A stretch of 64,000 nucleotides of DNA, taken from NCBI GenBank assembly GCA_905339275.1, contig CAJPFK010000004.1, positions 372,001 to 436,000 on the forward strand, in the 5' to 3' direction. Every line of letters starts with the position of its first letter. Position 1 is the first letter of the stretch. The position numbers were made by a program, and so were the translations under genes. The stretch comes from Methylophilaceae bacterium. GTDB taxonomy: Bacteria > Pseudomonadota > Gammaproteobacteria > Burkholderiales > Methylophilaceae. This document shows, piece after piece, positions 54,122 through 62,827 of the stretch. The notes under the pieces are model-generated. The model saw only the letters and a program-made list of their open reading frames with translations, was not told where the DNA came from and did no database searches.

Positions 54122-55482
54122 TGTGGGCTGAAATTCCGGCAAAAGATTTTTGTTCTTCAGTAAGAGATGGGACTCACGACTCGCCAAAGCCTGTCGAAAA
54201 CGGACAATATCTCATTACGTCGCGTCATATTGTTGATGGTCGAATTGACTTATCGAAAGCCTACCTTATTTCCAATGAGGATTTTGAGACTATTAATAAA
54301 AGAAGCAAAGTTGACCAATGGGATGTACTGATTTCAATGATTGGTACGGTTGGCGAGCCATGCCTTGTTAGAGATAAGCCTGAATTCGCCATTAAAAATA
54401 TTGGCCTATTCAAGACTAAATGTGAGTTAGACGGCAAGTGGCTTTATTATTATCTGATAAGCCCGCAAGCGCAGGAATTAATCCGTCAAAATTCAAGAGG
54501 GACAACTCAAGCGTACGTTCCTCTAGGTGCTTTGCGGGATTTTCCAGTCAGAGTTCCGAAAGATCGAGAGATCATGCGAGCCATCACAAACGTGCTTGGT
54601 TCAATTGACGATAAAATCGACCTCAACCGCCGCATCAACCAAACCCTCGAAGCCATGGCGCAAGCCATCTTCAAGTCCTGGTTTGTCGATTTCGACCCGG
54701 TTAAGGCCAAGATCGCTGCCATCGAACAAGGCGAAGACCCGCTACGCGCCGCCATGCGCGCCATCAGTGGCAAGACCGACGCCGAACTCGACCAGATGCC
54801 CCGCGAACACCACGACCAACTCGCCGCCACTGCCGCGCTGTTCCCTGGTGCAATGGAAGAGTCGCAGTTGGGGGAAATTCCGGAAGGATGGGCATTTCAA
54901 GCAGCTGATTTGTTGACGGAAGTCGGCATTGGCAAGACCCCGCCAAGAAAAGAGCCCCAATGGTTCACTGAAGGTGAAGGAGATTGGCGCTGGGTATCCA
55001 TCAAGGACATGGGGGCAAATGGGGTTTTTCAGCAACGATCTTCAGAGTTTCTGACTGCGGAGGCCATCTCGCGCTTCAATGTGCGTGTTGTGCCGGACAG
55101 AACCGTGCTGCTTAGTTTCAAGTTGACCATCGGTCGGGTAGCCATCACGGATGCTCCGATGGTGACCAATGAAGCCATCGCTCACTTTAAGTTGCCCAGC
55201 AATGCAGCGATTTCGTCAGAATACCTGTATCTGTACCTGAAGAGCTTCGACTATTCGAAGCTAGGTAGTACGTCGTCTATTGCGGATGCGGTCAATTCAA
55301 AGACCATTCGTGAGATGCCGATCATCGTAGCCAATTCTGATCTGATTGGCTGCTTTACAAAATCAGTCATCCCTATCTTTGAGGAAGTGCGAAACCGGCA
55401 GAATGAGATTGCAGCCTTGGGCGCGACTCGGGACACTTTGCTGCCTAAGCTTCTTTCTGGTGAGGTCGAGGTACCCGCATGA
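54121..55482 (+). CDS. hsdS: Type I restriction specificity subunit HsdS
   Basis: Determines the recognition sequence. The 453-residue protein has two target-recognition domains: TRD1 about 5-150 (GTHDSPKPVENGQYLITSRHI, GDVLISMIGT-type strand) and TRD2 about 250-410 (GKTPPRKEPQWF, WVSIKDMG). A long conserved central spacer (INQTLEAMAQAIFKSWFVDF) and a second copy near the C-terminus complete it. TRD1 and parts of TRD2 are distinctly AT-richer than the spacer and than hsdM, a sign of TRD exchange. The start is ATG 54121 overlapping the hsdM stop; a GTG one codon upstream is possible. Confidence 0.92.
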   Translation: MWAEIPAKDFCSSVRDGTHDSPKPVENGQYLITSRHIVDGRIDLSKAYLISNEDFETINKRSKVDQWDVLISMIGTVGEPCLVRDKPEFAIKNIGLFKTKCELDGKWLYYYLISPQAQELIRQNSRGTTQAYVPLGALRDFPVRVPKDREIMRAITNVLGSIDDKIDLNRRINQTLEAMAQAIFKSWFVDFDPVKAKIAAIEQGEDPLRAAMRAISGKTDAELDQMPREHHDQLAATAALFPGAMEESQLGEIPEGWAFQAADLLTEVGIGKTPPRKEPQWFTEGEGDWRWVSIKDMGANGVFQQRSSEFLTAEAISRFNVRVVPDRTVLLSFKLTIGRVAITDAPMVTNEAIAHFKLPSNAAISSEYLYLYLKSFDYSKLGSTSSIADAVNSKTIREMPIIVANSDLIGCFTKSVIPIFEEVRNRQNEIAALGATRDTLLPKLLSGEVEVPA

Positions 55483-56519
55483 AGCATCTCATGCCTATGT
55501 TCGCAGATGCCTTAGCGCAAGAGCAGAATCTCTATGTCGATAAAGGAAGGATACATATCCGAAACAAGCACTGGGCACCGGATGAAATCCTGGAGGGATT
55601 GCTTGACCCAGATGCATACAACGATCTTTTTCTGGACTGGGTACAGGAACGCAAAGAAGAGCTGATCGAATCAGCAAGAACAATATTGGATGACTTTGGC
55701 TTGCAAGACCGGTTTGGAAAGCTCAAAGAGGTTTATGCCAGAGGGGCAGTTATACCTTTTGTAGGTGCTGGTTTGTCAGTTCCAAGTGGTTATCCTGGGT
55801 GGACTGCTTTTCTCAAGCAACACATTCGCGAGACGGCGATTGATTCGGGTGAATTCGACCAAATGCTGAATGCGGGCCAATATGAGGAAGCAGCCCAGAG
55901 GCTGGCAGATGCACTCGGTCCCGCTTTCAACGAAGGAGTAGAAAACGCTTTTGGGCGTTCGCGTGAAATTGCGGGCTGTGTGCAGATGTTGCCTCATGTC
56001 TTCGACTCCTGCGTTATCACAACGAATTTCGATGACGTGGCCAAGCGTTGTTTCGAGGCAGAGGGAAAACCATTTTCTGAAGAGCTGTCTGGGGAGTTCT
56101 CCCAAGAATTGCCAAAAAAGTTGGCAGAGGGGAAGAGGGTTCTGCTTAAACTACATGGCACATCAATGAGCCCTCGAAGCCGAATTCTTACGGCTTCGGA
56201 GTATGACAAGCACTACAGTGAAGGAAATGAGCTGCAAAGAGCAGTAGAAGCTATATGCACCAGGACGCTGCTTTTTATTGGTTGTAGTCTTACGGTCGAT
56301 CGAACCCTTTCAGCAATGAAGGCACTTGTGCAAGCCAATGGGCACGACAACATCGCACGCCACTATGCGTTCTTGCCTGCGCCAAACAGCAACGATGAAA
56401 AAATTGCACGCCGTGATGCGCTGATTGAATGCAATATCTACCCAATTTGGTATCCCGCAGGTACGCATGATGAATCCATTGAAGCTCTTTTGATGGCACT
56501 TATGGAGGACGGGCTGTGA
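55479..56519 (+). CDS. SIR2-domain protein embedded in the type I R-M operon
   Basis: A 346-residue protein with a SIR2-like domain from about residue 85: [15 protein letters not shown] (Rossmann glycine loop, 94-108), VITTNFDDV (Asn183, Asp185), LLKLHGTS (His226) and [13 protein letters not shown] (264-275). Asn and His are the positions needed for NAD hydrolysis in SIR2 defence effectors such as ThsA and DSR. An N-terminal region (1-85) with no assignable domain may act as a sensor or couple to Hsd subunits. Its ATG overlaps hsdS (ATGA) and its stop overlaps hsdR (GTGA). I infer a cell-suicide effector; I know of no named system with this exact arrangement. Confidence 0.85.
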   Translation: MKHLMPMFADALAQEQNLYVDKGRIHIRNKHWAPDEILEGLLDPDAYNDLFLDWVQERKEELIESARTILDDFGLQDRFGKLKEVYARGAVIPFVGAGLSVPSGYPGWTAFLKQHIRETAIDSGEFDQMLNAGQYEEAAQRLADALGPAFNEGVENAFGRSREIAGCVQMLPHVFDSCVITTNFDDVAKRCFEAEGKPFSEELSGEFSQELPKKLAEGKRVLLKLHGTSMSPRSRILTASEYDKHYSEGNELQRAVEAICTRTLLFIGCSLTVDRTLSAMKALVQANGHDNIARHYAFLPAPNSNDEKIARRDALIECNIYPIWYPAGTHDESIEALLMALMEDGL

Positions 56520-59500
56520 TTACAGAACAAGAGCTCGAAAATTACGGCATTTCTTGGTTTCAGGGGCTTGGCTGGCAGCATATTCAGGGCTCAGGCCTCA
56601 CACCAGAAGGACACAGCCCCGCCCGATCCGACTATCGCCAAGTAATACTGCAAGAACGCCTGTTGGCCGCCCTGTCACGCATCAACCCTCACATCCCCGT
56701 CGCTGCATTGGAACAGGCTGCACATGACTTGCTGACGGTGAGCGAACCGTTGCTGATCGCCCGCAACCGTCGGGTGCATCGGCTACTGCTGTCCGGCATC
56801 CCCGTCGAGTTTTCCGTAGGCGACGAAAAGCGCAGCGATCTGGTCAACCTGATCGACTTTGCCGAGCCGCGCAACAATGATTTCCTGCTGGTCAGCCAGT
56901 TCACCGTGACCGGCACTAAGCAGCCGCGCCGACCGGACATGGTAGCCTTCGTCAACGGCCTGCCGCTGGCGGTGATCGAGTTGAAGAACCCGGCCAATGA
57001 GCAAACCGATATCTGGGATGCCTTCAACCAGATCCAGACCTACAAGGAAGAGATCGGTGACCTGTTCAACACCAACGTGGCTGTGGTGGTCAGCGACGGC
57101 TTCACGGCGCGACTGGGGTCGCTGACGGCCAATCAGGAGCGCATGCAGCCCTGGCGCGCGATTGCCAACGAGGACGACCGGCCGCTGTTGGAGTTCGAGC
57201 TGGAGACGCTGGTGCGCGGCTTCTTCGAGCCTGCGCTTTTCCTGGACTATATACGCCACTTCGTGCTGTTCGAGCAGGATGCCGACCAGATCATCAAGAA
57301 GATCGCGGGTTATCACCAGTTCCATGCGGTGCGTGAAGCAGTGAAAGCCACGGTGATTGCCGCCAGCAGTCCGAATAAGGGTTTGTTGGAAGTGCAGGAG
57401 CCGCGAGCGACCTATGGCAAGGAAGTGCAGCCTGGCAGCCGCAAGGCTGGTGTGGTGTGGCATACGCAAGGCTCGGGCAAGAGCATCACCATGGTCTGCT
57501 ACGCGGGCAAGCTGCTGCAGCAGCCGGAGATGAAGAACCCCACGCTGGTGGTGGTGACCGACCGTAACGATCTGGACGGGCAGTTGTTCGGCACCTTCTG
57601 CGCTGCCGAAGACCTGCTCCGGCAAATGCCGGTGCAGGCGGGCAGCCGCGAGGAACTACGCGAAATGCTGGCTTCGCGCGAGGCGGGCGGCATCATCTTC
57701 ACCACGGTGCAGAAGTTCGCGTTGCTGGACGATGAGGAGCAGCACCCGCTGCTGTCGGATCGCAGCAATATCGTGGTGATTTCCGACGAGGCGCACCGCA
57801 GCCAATATGGCATGAAGGGGCGACTGGATACCAGGACCGGCAAGTACGTGTTCGGCTACGCCAAGCACATGCGCGACGCGCTGGCCAATGCCACCTTCAT
57901 CGGCTTCACCGGCACGCCCATCGCCCTGGAAGACAAGGACACGCGAGCGGTGTTCGGCGACTACGTCAGCATTTACGACATCCAGGATGCGGTGGACGAT
58001 GGTGCCACGGTGCCGATTTTCTATGAAAGCCGCTTGGCCAAGCTGGATGTGAACCAGGCCGAGATCGATGCGCTGAATGCGCAGGTGGATGAGGTCATCG
58101 AGGACGAAGAGGACATCACCGCCCGCGAAAAGACCAAGAGCGACTGGGCTACTCTGACCAAGCTGGTGGGGGCGCAACCACGTCTGGAGCAGGTGGCTGC
58201 CGACCTGGTGCAGCATTTCGAAACGCGCACGGCCACGCTGGAAGGCAAGGCGATGATCGTCTGCATGAGCCGCGACATTTGCGCCGAGCTGTACCGCGCC
58301 ATCGTCGCCCTGCGCCCGGACTGGCACGACGACGACCCGGAAAAAGGCTCGATCAAGGTAGTGATGACCGGCTCGGCGGCGGACAAACCCTTGTTGCAGC
58401 CGCACCTGTACAGCCAGCAGGTAAAGAAGCGCCTGGAAAAGCGTTTCAAGGCCCCGGCGGACCCGCTGCAACTGGTGATCGTGCGCGATATGTGGCTGAC
58501 CGGCTTCGACGCGCCGTGCTGCCACACCATGTACGTGGACAAGCCGATGAAGGGCCACAACCTGATGCAGGCCATTGCCCGCGTCAACCGGGTGTTCCGC
58601 AACAAGCCCGGCGGCTTGGTGGTGGATTACATCGGCATCGCCAACGAGCTGAAAGCGGCGCTCAAGACCTACACCGAGTCCAAGGGCAAAGGCGACCCAG
58701 CGCATGATGCGCACGAGGCGTTGGCGGTGCTGCTGGAGAAGCTGGACATCGTGCGCGGATTGATGCATGGCTTCGACTACAGCGGTTTTGAAACCGATGC
58801 GATAAAGCTGCTGGTGCCGGTGGCGAACCATATCCTGGGGCTGAAGGATGGTAAGCAGCGCTTCCTCGATGCCATGCTGGCGGTGAGCAAGGCATTTTCC
58901 TTGTGCAGCACGTTGGATGAAGCCACCGCATTGCGCACCGAGATTGCATTCTTCGCCGCCATCAAGGCCGCCATCGTCAAGTTCACCACGGTGGACCGCA
59001 AGCGTTCCGACGCGGACCGGAACAGCGCGCTGAAGCAGATCCTGGACAATGCCATCGTCGCTGACGGCGTGGCGGACATCTTCGCCCTGGCGGGCCTGGA
59101 CAAGCCCAACATCGGCCTGCTGTCGGACGAGTTCCTGGAAGACGTGCGGCAGATGAAAAGCCGCAACCTGGCGGTGGAACTGCTGGAAAAACTGCTGCGC
59201 GACGAGATCAGAGCGCGAGCGCGCAACAACGTGGTGCAGGAGAAGAAGTACGGCGACCGCCTGCTGGAAACCCTGCGCAAGTACCACAACCGCGCAGTGG
59301 AGACGGCGCAGGTCATCGAGGAACTGATCCAGATGGCCAAGGACTTCCAGGCGGCACTGGAACGCGAAGTCGCGCTGGGTCTGAACCCGGACGAGATCGC
59401 TTTCTACGATGCGCTGGCCAACAATGAAAGCGCGGTACGTGAGTTGGGCGATGATATTCTCAAGAAGATCGCCGTCGAAATCACAGAAAAACTGCGTAAC

Positions 59501-59665
59501 AGCACGACAGTGGATTGGCAGGTACGGAATAGCGTGCGGGCACGGCTACGGATTCTGGTTCGGCGCACTTTACAGAAGTGGAAATATCCGCCGGACAAGC
59601 AATCTGATGCAGTTGAGCTGGTGTTGCAGCAGGCGGAGTCACTTTCGAACGCGTGGTCGAAGTGA
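56516..59665 (+). CDS. hsdR: Type I restriction subunit HsdR
   Basis: Motor and nuclease subunit, 1049 residues. The N-terminal nuclease has Asp141 and Glu155-x-Lys157 ([19 protein letters not shown]). The helicase has Walker A GSGKS (319-323) in [16 protein letters not shown] at 424-427, GFTGTPI, and a C-terminal helical domain for HsdM binding. The start is GTG 56516, overlapping the SIR2 stop by 4 bp. It is GC-rich like hsdM. All parts look intact, so restriction should be functional. Confidence 0.95.
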   Translation: MITEQELENYGISWFQGLGWQHIQGSGLTPEGHSPARSDYRQVILQERLLAALSRINPHIPVAALEQAAHDLLTVSEPLLIARNRRVHRLLLSGIPVEFSVGDEKRSDLVNLIDFAEPRNNDFLLVSQFTVTGTKQPRRPDMVAFVNGLPLAVIELKNPANEQTDIWDAFNQIQTYKEEIGDLFNTNVAVVVSDGFTARLGSLTANQERMQPWRAIANEDDRPLLEFELETLVRGFFEPALFLDYIRHFVLFEQDADQIIKKIAGYHQFHAVREAVKATVIAASSPNKGLLEVQEPRATYGKEVQPGSRKAGVVWHTQGSGKSITMVCYAGKLLQQPEMKNPTLVVVTDRNDLDGQLFGTFCAAEDLLRQMPVQAGSREELREMLASREAGGIIFTTVQKFALLDDEEQHPLLSDRSNIVVISDEAHRSQYGMKGRLDTRTGKYVFGYAKHMRDALANATFIGFTGTPIALEDKDTRAVFGDYVSIYDIQDAVDDGATVPIFYESRLAKLDVNQAEIDALNAQVDEVIEDEEDITAREKTKSDWATLTKLVGAQPRLEQVAADLVQHFETRTATLEGKAMIVCMSRDICAELYRAIVALRPDWHDDDPEKGSIKVVMTGSAADKPLLQPHLYSQQVKKRLEKRFKAPADPLQLVIVRDMWLTGFDAPCCHTMYVDKPMKGHNLMQAIARVNRVFRNKPGGLVVDYIGIANELKAALKTYTESKGKGDPAHDAHEALAVLLEKLDIVRGLMHGFDYSGFETDAIKLLVPVANHILGLKDGKQRFLDAMLAVSKAFSLCSTLDEATALRTEIAFFAAIKAAIVKFTTVDRKRSDADRNSALKQILDNAIVADGVADIFALAGLDKPNIGLLSDEFLEDVRQMKSRNLAVELLEKLLRDEIRARARNNVVQEKKYGDRLLETLRKYHNRAVETAQVIEELIQMAKDFQAALEREVALGLNPDEIAFYDALANNESAVRELGDDILKKIAVEITEKLRNSTTVDWQVRNSVRARLRILVRRTLQKWKYPPDKQSDAVELVLQQAESLSNAWSK

Positions 59666-59810
59666 TGGTTGTTCTGGATAGCCTGATATTTAGCAAGTGT
59701 CTACCAGCAGAACTCTAGTTACGACAGTGCTTTATGAATGTGAAGCAGAATGGCACGCATTTGCCTGTGCTGCTTAATTGACTGGTCTGATTATTCAATG
59801 GCATTGAATT

Positions 59811-60170
59811 TTAAGCTTTCTGTCTCCGCTCAATCATCACGCCCAGCGCCTTCAGCCCCGGCAATATCCCCGGCTTGGCGACTTTAATCTTCACCCATGG
59901 CGCGCCAAACTCTTTCAGGATGATTTGGCAGACGTGTTCGGCCAGCGCTTCGACCAGTTTGAAACTGTGTTCTTTGAGTGTTTTCCGAATACGCGTAACC
60001 ACTTGCCCATAGTCTATGGTGTCTTCAATCGCATCTGTCTGGCAGGAGCTGCTGTGCGGCATGCCGATTTCGATATCGAGAATGATGGTTTGCGGCGTTA
60101 GCCGCTCCCAGTCCGGTACGCCCAATCTGGTTTCGACTTTGACTTCGCTTAGAAATATGGTGTCCATCAT
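59811..60170 (-). CDS. folB: Dihydroneopterin aldolase
   Basis: Folate pathway enzyme that splits dihydroneopterin into hydroxymethyl-dihydropterin and glycolaldehyde. The 119-residue protein starts MDTIFLSEVKVETRLGVPDWER and has DIEIGMPHSSSCQTD, TIDYGQVV, FKLVEALAEHVC with the catalytic Glu, and VKIKVAKPGIL with the catalytic Lys. The length is typical. It is divergent from plsY with a REP-like repeat between them. Confidence 0.94.
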   Translation of the reverse strand: MMDTIFLSEVKVETRLGVPDWERLTPQTIILDIEIGMPHSSSCQTDAIEDTIDYGQVVTRIRKTLKEHSFKLVEALAEHVCQIILKEFGAPWVKIKVAKPGILPGLKALGVMIERRQKA

Positions 60171-60187
60171 GCATCCCGTTGGAATTG

Positions 60188-60257
60188 GTCATTCCCGCAC
60201 CGGCGGGAATCCAGTATATTCGAACCTGACTGGATTCCGGGGCAAGCCCGGGATGAC
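60188..60257. repeat. Large REP-like inverted repeat
   Basis: A roughly 70-bp imperfect palindrome between folB and plsY: GTCATTCCCG...CCAG on one side and CTGG...CCCGGGATGAC on the other, with an inner hairpin ATTCCCGC/GCGGGAAT (60191-60210). Such boxes are common dispersed intergenic repeats in this group of bacteria. Confidence 0.7.
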
Positions 60258-60286
60258 GACATTAACGATTTTAAGAGATATTGAGA

Positions 60287-60880
60287 ATGAGTGTATTGAT
60301 TAGTGTGATTGCCGCTTATTTGCTGGGCTCAATCTCTTTCGGTATTTTGATGAGTAAGGCATTCGGCCTGCCCGACCCGCGCACCGTGGGTTCCGGCAAT
60401 CCAGGTGCGACCAATGTGTTGCGTAGCGGCAAGAAGCTGGCTGCATTTCTGACCTTGTTTGGCGATGCCTTCAAGGGTTATCTGGCGGTATGGCTGGCGA
60501 TACATTATGGTCTGGGCGACCAGGTGATCTGCCTGGTGGCGCTGGCGGTGTTTATCGGCCACCTTTATCCTGTTTATTATGGCTTTCAGGGTGGTAAGGG
60601 CGTGGCGACGGCATTGGGCGTGTTGCTGGCGATTTCGCCCTGGCTTGGCCTGGCGGTATTGTTGACTTGGGTTCTGGCTTTTGCGATCTGGCGTTATTCT
60701 TCGCTTGCCGCCATTCTTGCCGCCGCATTGTCGCCGCTGTTTGCCTGGAATCTGCTGGGCGATAAAGTCTACGTGGCGATGACGGCGGTGTTGGCGGTAT
60801 TGCTGATCTGGCGTCATCGCAGCAATATCAGGAAACTGCTCGATGGAACCGAAGGCGGCTTCAGTAAGCCGAAATCCTAG
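60287..60880 (+). CDS. plsY: Acyl-phosphate:glycerol-3-phosphate acyltransferase PlsY
   Basis: Inner-membrane enzyme that makes lysophosphatidate from acyl-phosphate and glycerol-3-phosphate. From ATG 60287 (197 residues) it has five hydrophobic segments and the three family motifs: [17 protein letters not shown] then [34 protein letters not shown], and RYSSLAAI. It is convergent with tsaD, their 3' ends overlapping by 4 bp. Confidence 0.95.
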   Translation: MSVLISVIAAYLLGSISFGILMSKAFGLPDPRTVGSGNPGATNVLRSGKKLAAFLTLFGDAFKGYLAVWLAIHYGLGDQVICLVALAVFIGHLYPVYYGFQGGKGVATALGVLLAISPWLGLAVLLTWVLAFAIWRYSSLAAILAAALSPLFAWNLLGDKVYVAMTAVLAVLLIWRHRSNIRKLLDGTEGGFSKPKS

Positions 60881-61905
60881 GGTTTTTGCAGGTCTGCCAG
60901 ATCCCAGCGCGGGCGTACCGTAAAGGCGTAATCCCGCTGCGTGGCGTGTTGCATGCGCATCGCGCCGGCAAAAGCGATCATCGCGCCATTGTCCGTACAG
61001 AACTCAAGACGTGGATAGCTGACCTTGCAAAGCCTGCGCCTGGTCGCTTCATTCAAACGTTCTCTTAATCTTGCATTTGCTCCGACGCCGCCGGACACAA
61101 TCAGGCTGTCCAGGCCGGTTTCTTTCAATGCTGCCATGCATTTTGCCGTCAGCACTTCGGTGACGGCTTCCTGGAACTCATACGCAATATCCGCTTTGAC
61201 CTGTTCTTCAAGTTCGCCGGCCCCGGATTTTTCAGCATTCACGATACTCAGCACGGCGGTCTTGAGGCCGCTGAAGCTGAAATTCAGGTCGCCGCTATTA
61301 AGTAACGGGCGGGGCAGCTTGAATCGGCCCGGTTTGCCTTGCGCCGCCAGCCTGGAAAGCGCTGGGCCGCCGGGGTATCCCAGGCCAAGCAGTTTGGCGG
61401 TTTTGTCGAAGGCTTCGCCTGCAGCGTCATCCAGCGTATCACCCAATAGCTCGTAGTCGCCGATGCCGGAGACCCGCATGAGTTGTGTGTGTCCGCCGGA
61501 GACCAGCAGTGCAACAAAAGGAAATTCCGGCGGGTCTGTTTCCAATAGCGGAGCCAGCAAGTGGCCTTCAAGGTGGTGCACGCCAACGGTGGGCACATTC
61601 AGGGTGAATGCCAGCGCCTCGGCAATGCTGGTGCCGACCAGGAGCGCGCCAGCCAGCCCCGGCCCTTGCGTATAGGCGATGCCGTCAATATCCTGCAGGG
61701 TGCGCCCGGCCGCATCCAGCACATGCTGTGTCAGCGGCAAGGCGCGGCGGATATGGTCGCGCGAGGCGAGTTCGGGCACTACGCCGCCGTATTCGGCGTG
61801 CATTTCGACCTGGGAATGCAGGGCGTGGGAGAGCAGGCCGCGCTCGGTGTCGTAGAGCGCGATGCCGGTTTCGTCGCAGGAGGATTCAATGCCAAGAACC
61901 AACAC
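60877..61905 (-). CDS. tsaD: tRNA threonylcarbamoyltransferase subunit TsaD
   Basis: Catalytic subunit that transfers the threonylcarbamoyl group to A37 of ANN-decoding tRNAs. The 342-residue protein has [16 protein letters not shown], the metal-binding [14 protein letters not shown] with both His residues, [24 protein letters not shown] and [12 protein letters not shown]. It is divergent from rpsU, a conserved neighbourhood in betaproteobacteria. Confidence 0.96.
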   Translation of the reverse strand: MLVLGIESSCDETGIALYDTERGLLSHALHSQVEMHAEYGGVVPELASRDHIRRALPLTQHVLDAAGRTLQDIDGIAYTQGPGLAGALLVGTSIAEALAFTLNVPTVGVHHLEGHLLAPLLETDPPEFPFVALLVSGGHTQLMRVSGIGDYELLGDTLDDAAGEAFDKTAKLLGLGYPGGPALSRLAAQGKPGRFKLPRPLLNSGDLNFSFSGLKTAVLSIVNAEKSGAGELEEQVKADIAYEFQEAVTEVLTAKCMAALKETGLDSLIVSGGVGANARLRERLNEATRRRLCKVSYPRLEFCTDNGAMIAFAGAMRMQHATQRDYAFTVRPRWDLADLQKP

Positions 61906-61936
61906 GGAGGAATATCCAAAAAGTCTTTGATAAAGA

Positions 61937-61965
61937 TTGATAAATTGCGAATCGGCGGCTAGAAT
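61937..61965 (+). promoter_or_regulatory. rpsU operon promoter
   Basis: TTGATA (61937-61942) and TAGAAT (61960-61965) with a 17-bp spacer, about 40 bp before the rpsU ATG. Confidence 0.75.
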
Positions 61966-62003
61966 AGCAGACTTTTCAAAAGAACCTCAAGGAATTGAGC
62001 TGA

Positions 62004-62216
62004 ATGTCTACTGTACGCGTTAAAGAAAACGAACCGTTTGACGTGGCCCTGCGCCGCTTCAAACGCATGATTGAGAAAACCGGCCTGCTGACCGACCTGC
62101 GTGCTCGCGAATTTTACGAGAAGCCAACCTGGGAACGTAAGCGCAAGGCTGCTGCTGCCGTGAAGCGTCACTATCGCCGCATCCGCAACCAGACTCTGCC
62201 AGCCAAGCTTTACTAA
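62004..62216 (+). CDS. rpsU: Ribosomal protein S21
   Basis: Small-subunit protein of 70 residues, fully canonical: [39 protein letters not shown], ending NQTLPAKLY. It is the first gene of the rpsU-yqeY-dnaG group, the macromolecular synthesis operon, which normally continues to rpoD beyond the window. Confidence 0.96.
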   Translation: MSTVRVKENEPFDVALRRFKRMIEKTGLLTDLRAREFYEKPTWERKRKAAAAVKRHYRRIRNQTLPAKLY

Positions 62217-62290
62217 GTCTCGCTTACAAATCCCAAGCTAGGCGCATTCAGGCCGCAAGTCTGATTTCCGCCTTGAATGCAGGTAGTCTG

Positions 62291-62737
62291 ATGTCGTTAA
62301 AAGCCAGAATCACCGAAGATATGAAAAATGCCATGCGCGCGAAAGACACTGCGCGTCTGGGAGCGATCCGGTTATTGCAGGCGGCCATCAAGCAGCGGGA
62401 AGTCGATGAGCGTATCGAGCTGGATGATACGCAGGTGGTTGAAGCCATCGAAAAGATGCTCAAGCAGCGGCGCGATTCGATTTCGCAATACGAAGCTGCC
62501 AACCGGCATGATCTGGCAGATGTCGAGAAGTTCGAAGTGACCGTGTTGCAGGAATACCTGCCGGTGGCGCTGACCGAAGCCGAGTTGAACGATATTCTCA
62601 GTCAGGTGATTACGGATACGGCGGCCTCCGGCATCAAGGATATGGGCAAGGTCATGGCAGCCATCAAGCCGCTGGTGCTGGGGCGAGCCGATATGGGCAA
62701 AATTTCCGGCCTGATTAAAAGCCGGCTGGGTGCCTAA
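62291..62737 (+). CDS. yqeY: GatB/YqeY domain protein
   Basis: A 148-residue protein of the YqeY family, related to the tRNA-binding tail of GatB. From ATG 62291 it reads SLKARITEDMKNAMRAKDT, RLGAIRLLQAAIKQREV, VVEAIEKMLKQRRDSI and ITDTAASGIKDMGKVM. The family may act in tRNA-dependent amidation or other tRNA handling; its role is unproven. The frame is open six codons further upstream, to a TTG at 62273, but AGG lies 8 nt before the ATG. Confidence 0.92.
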   Translation: MSLKARITEDMKNAMRAKDTARLGAIRLLQAAIKQREVDERIELDDTQVVEAIEKMLKQRRDSISQYEAANRHDLADVEKFEVTVLQEYLPVALTEAELNDILSQVITDTAASGIKDMGKVMAAIKPLVLGRADMGKISGLIKSRLGA

Positions 62738-62777
62738 GGTTAAGCAAGCAGACTTGAAACAGAAAATTGTTAAGATA

Positions 62778-62800
62778 AAGAGGAGCGAAAGCTCCTTTTT
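62778..62800 (+). terminator. Hairpin between yqeY and dnaG
   Basis: AGGAGC (62781-62786) pairs with GCTCCT (62791-62796) around GAAA, followed by T residues. It probably reduces read-through so that dnaG is expressed less than rpsU, as in other macromolecular synthesis operons. Confidence 0.75.
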
Positions 62801-62827
62801 TGTTTTTGGGCTATCATTTACCTACGC

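Noticed and set aside
57656..59287. Long minus-strand open frame across hsdR
   Set aside because: Antisense shadow of a GC-rich gene; repetitive His/Gln/Leu composition with no domain.
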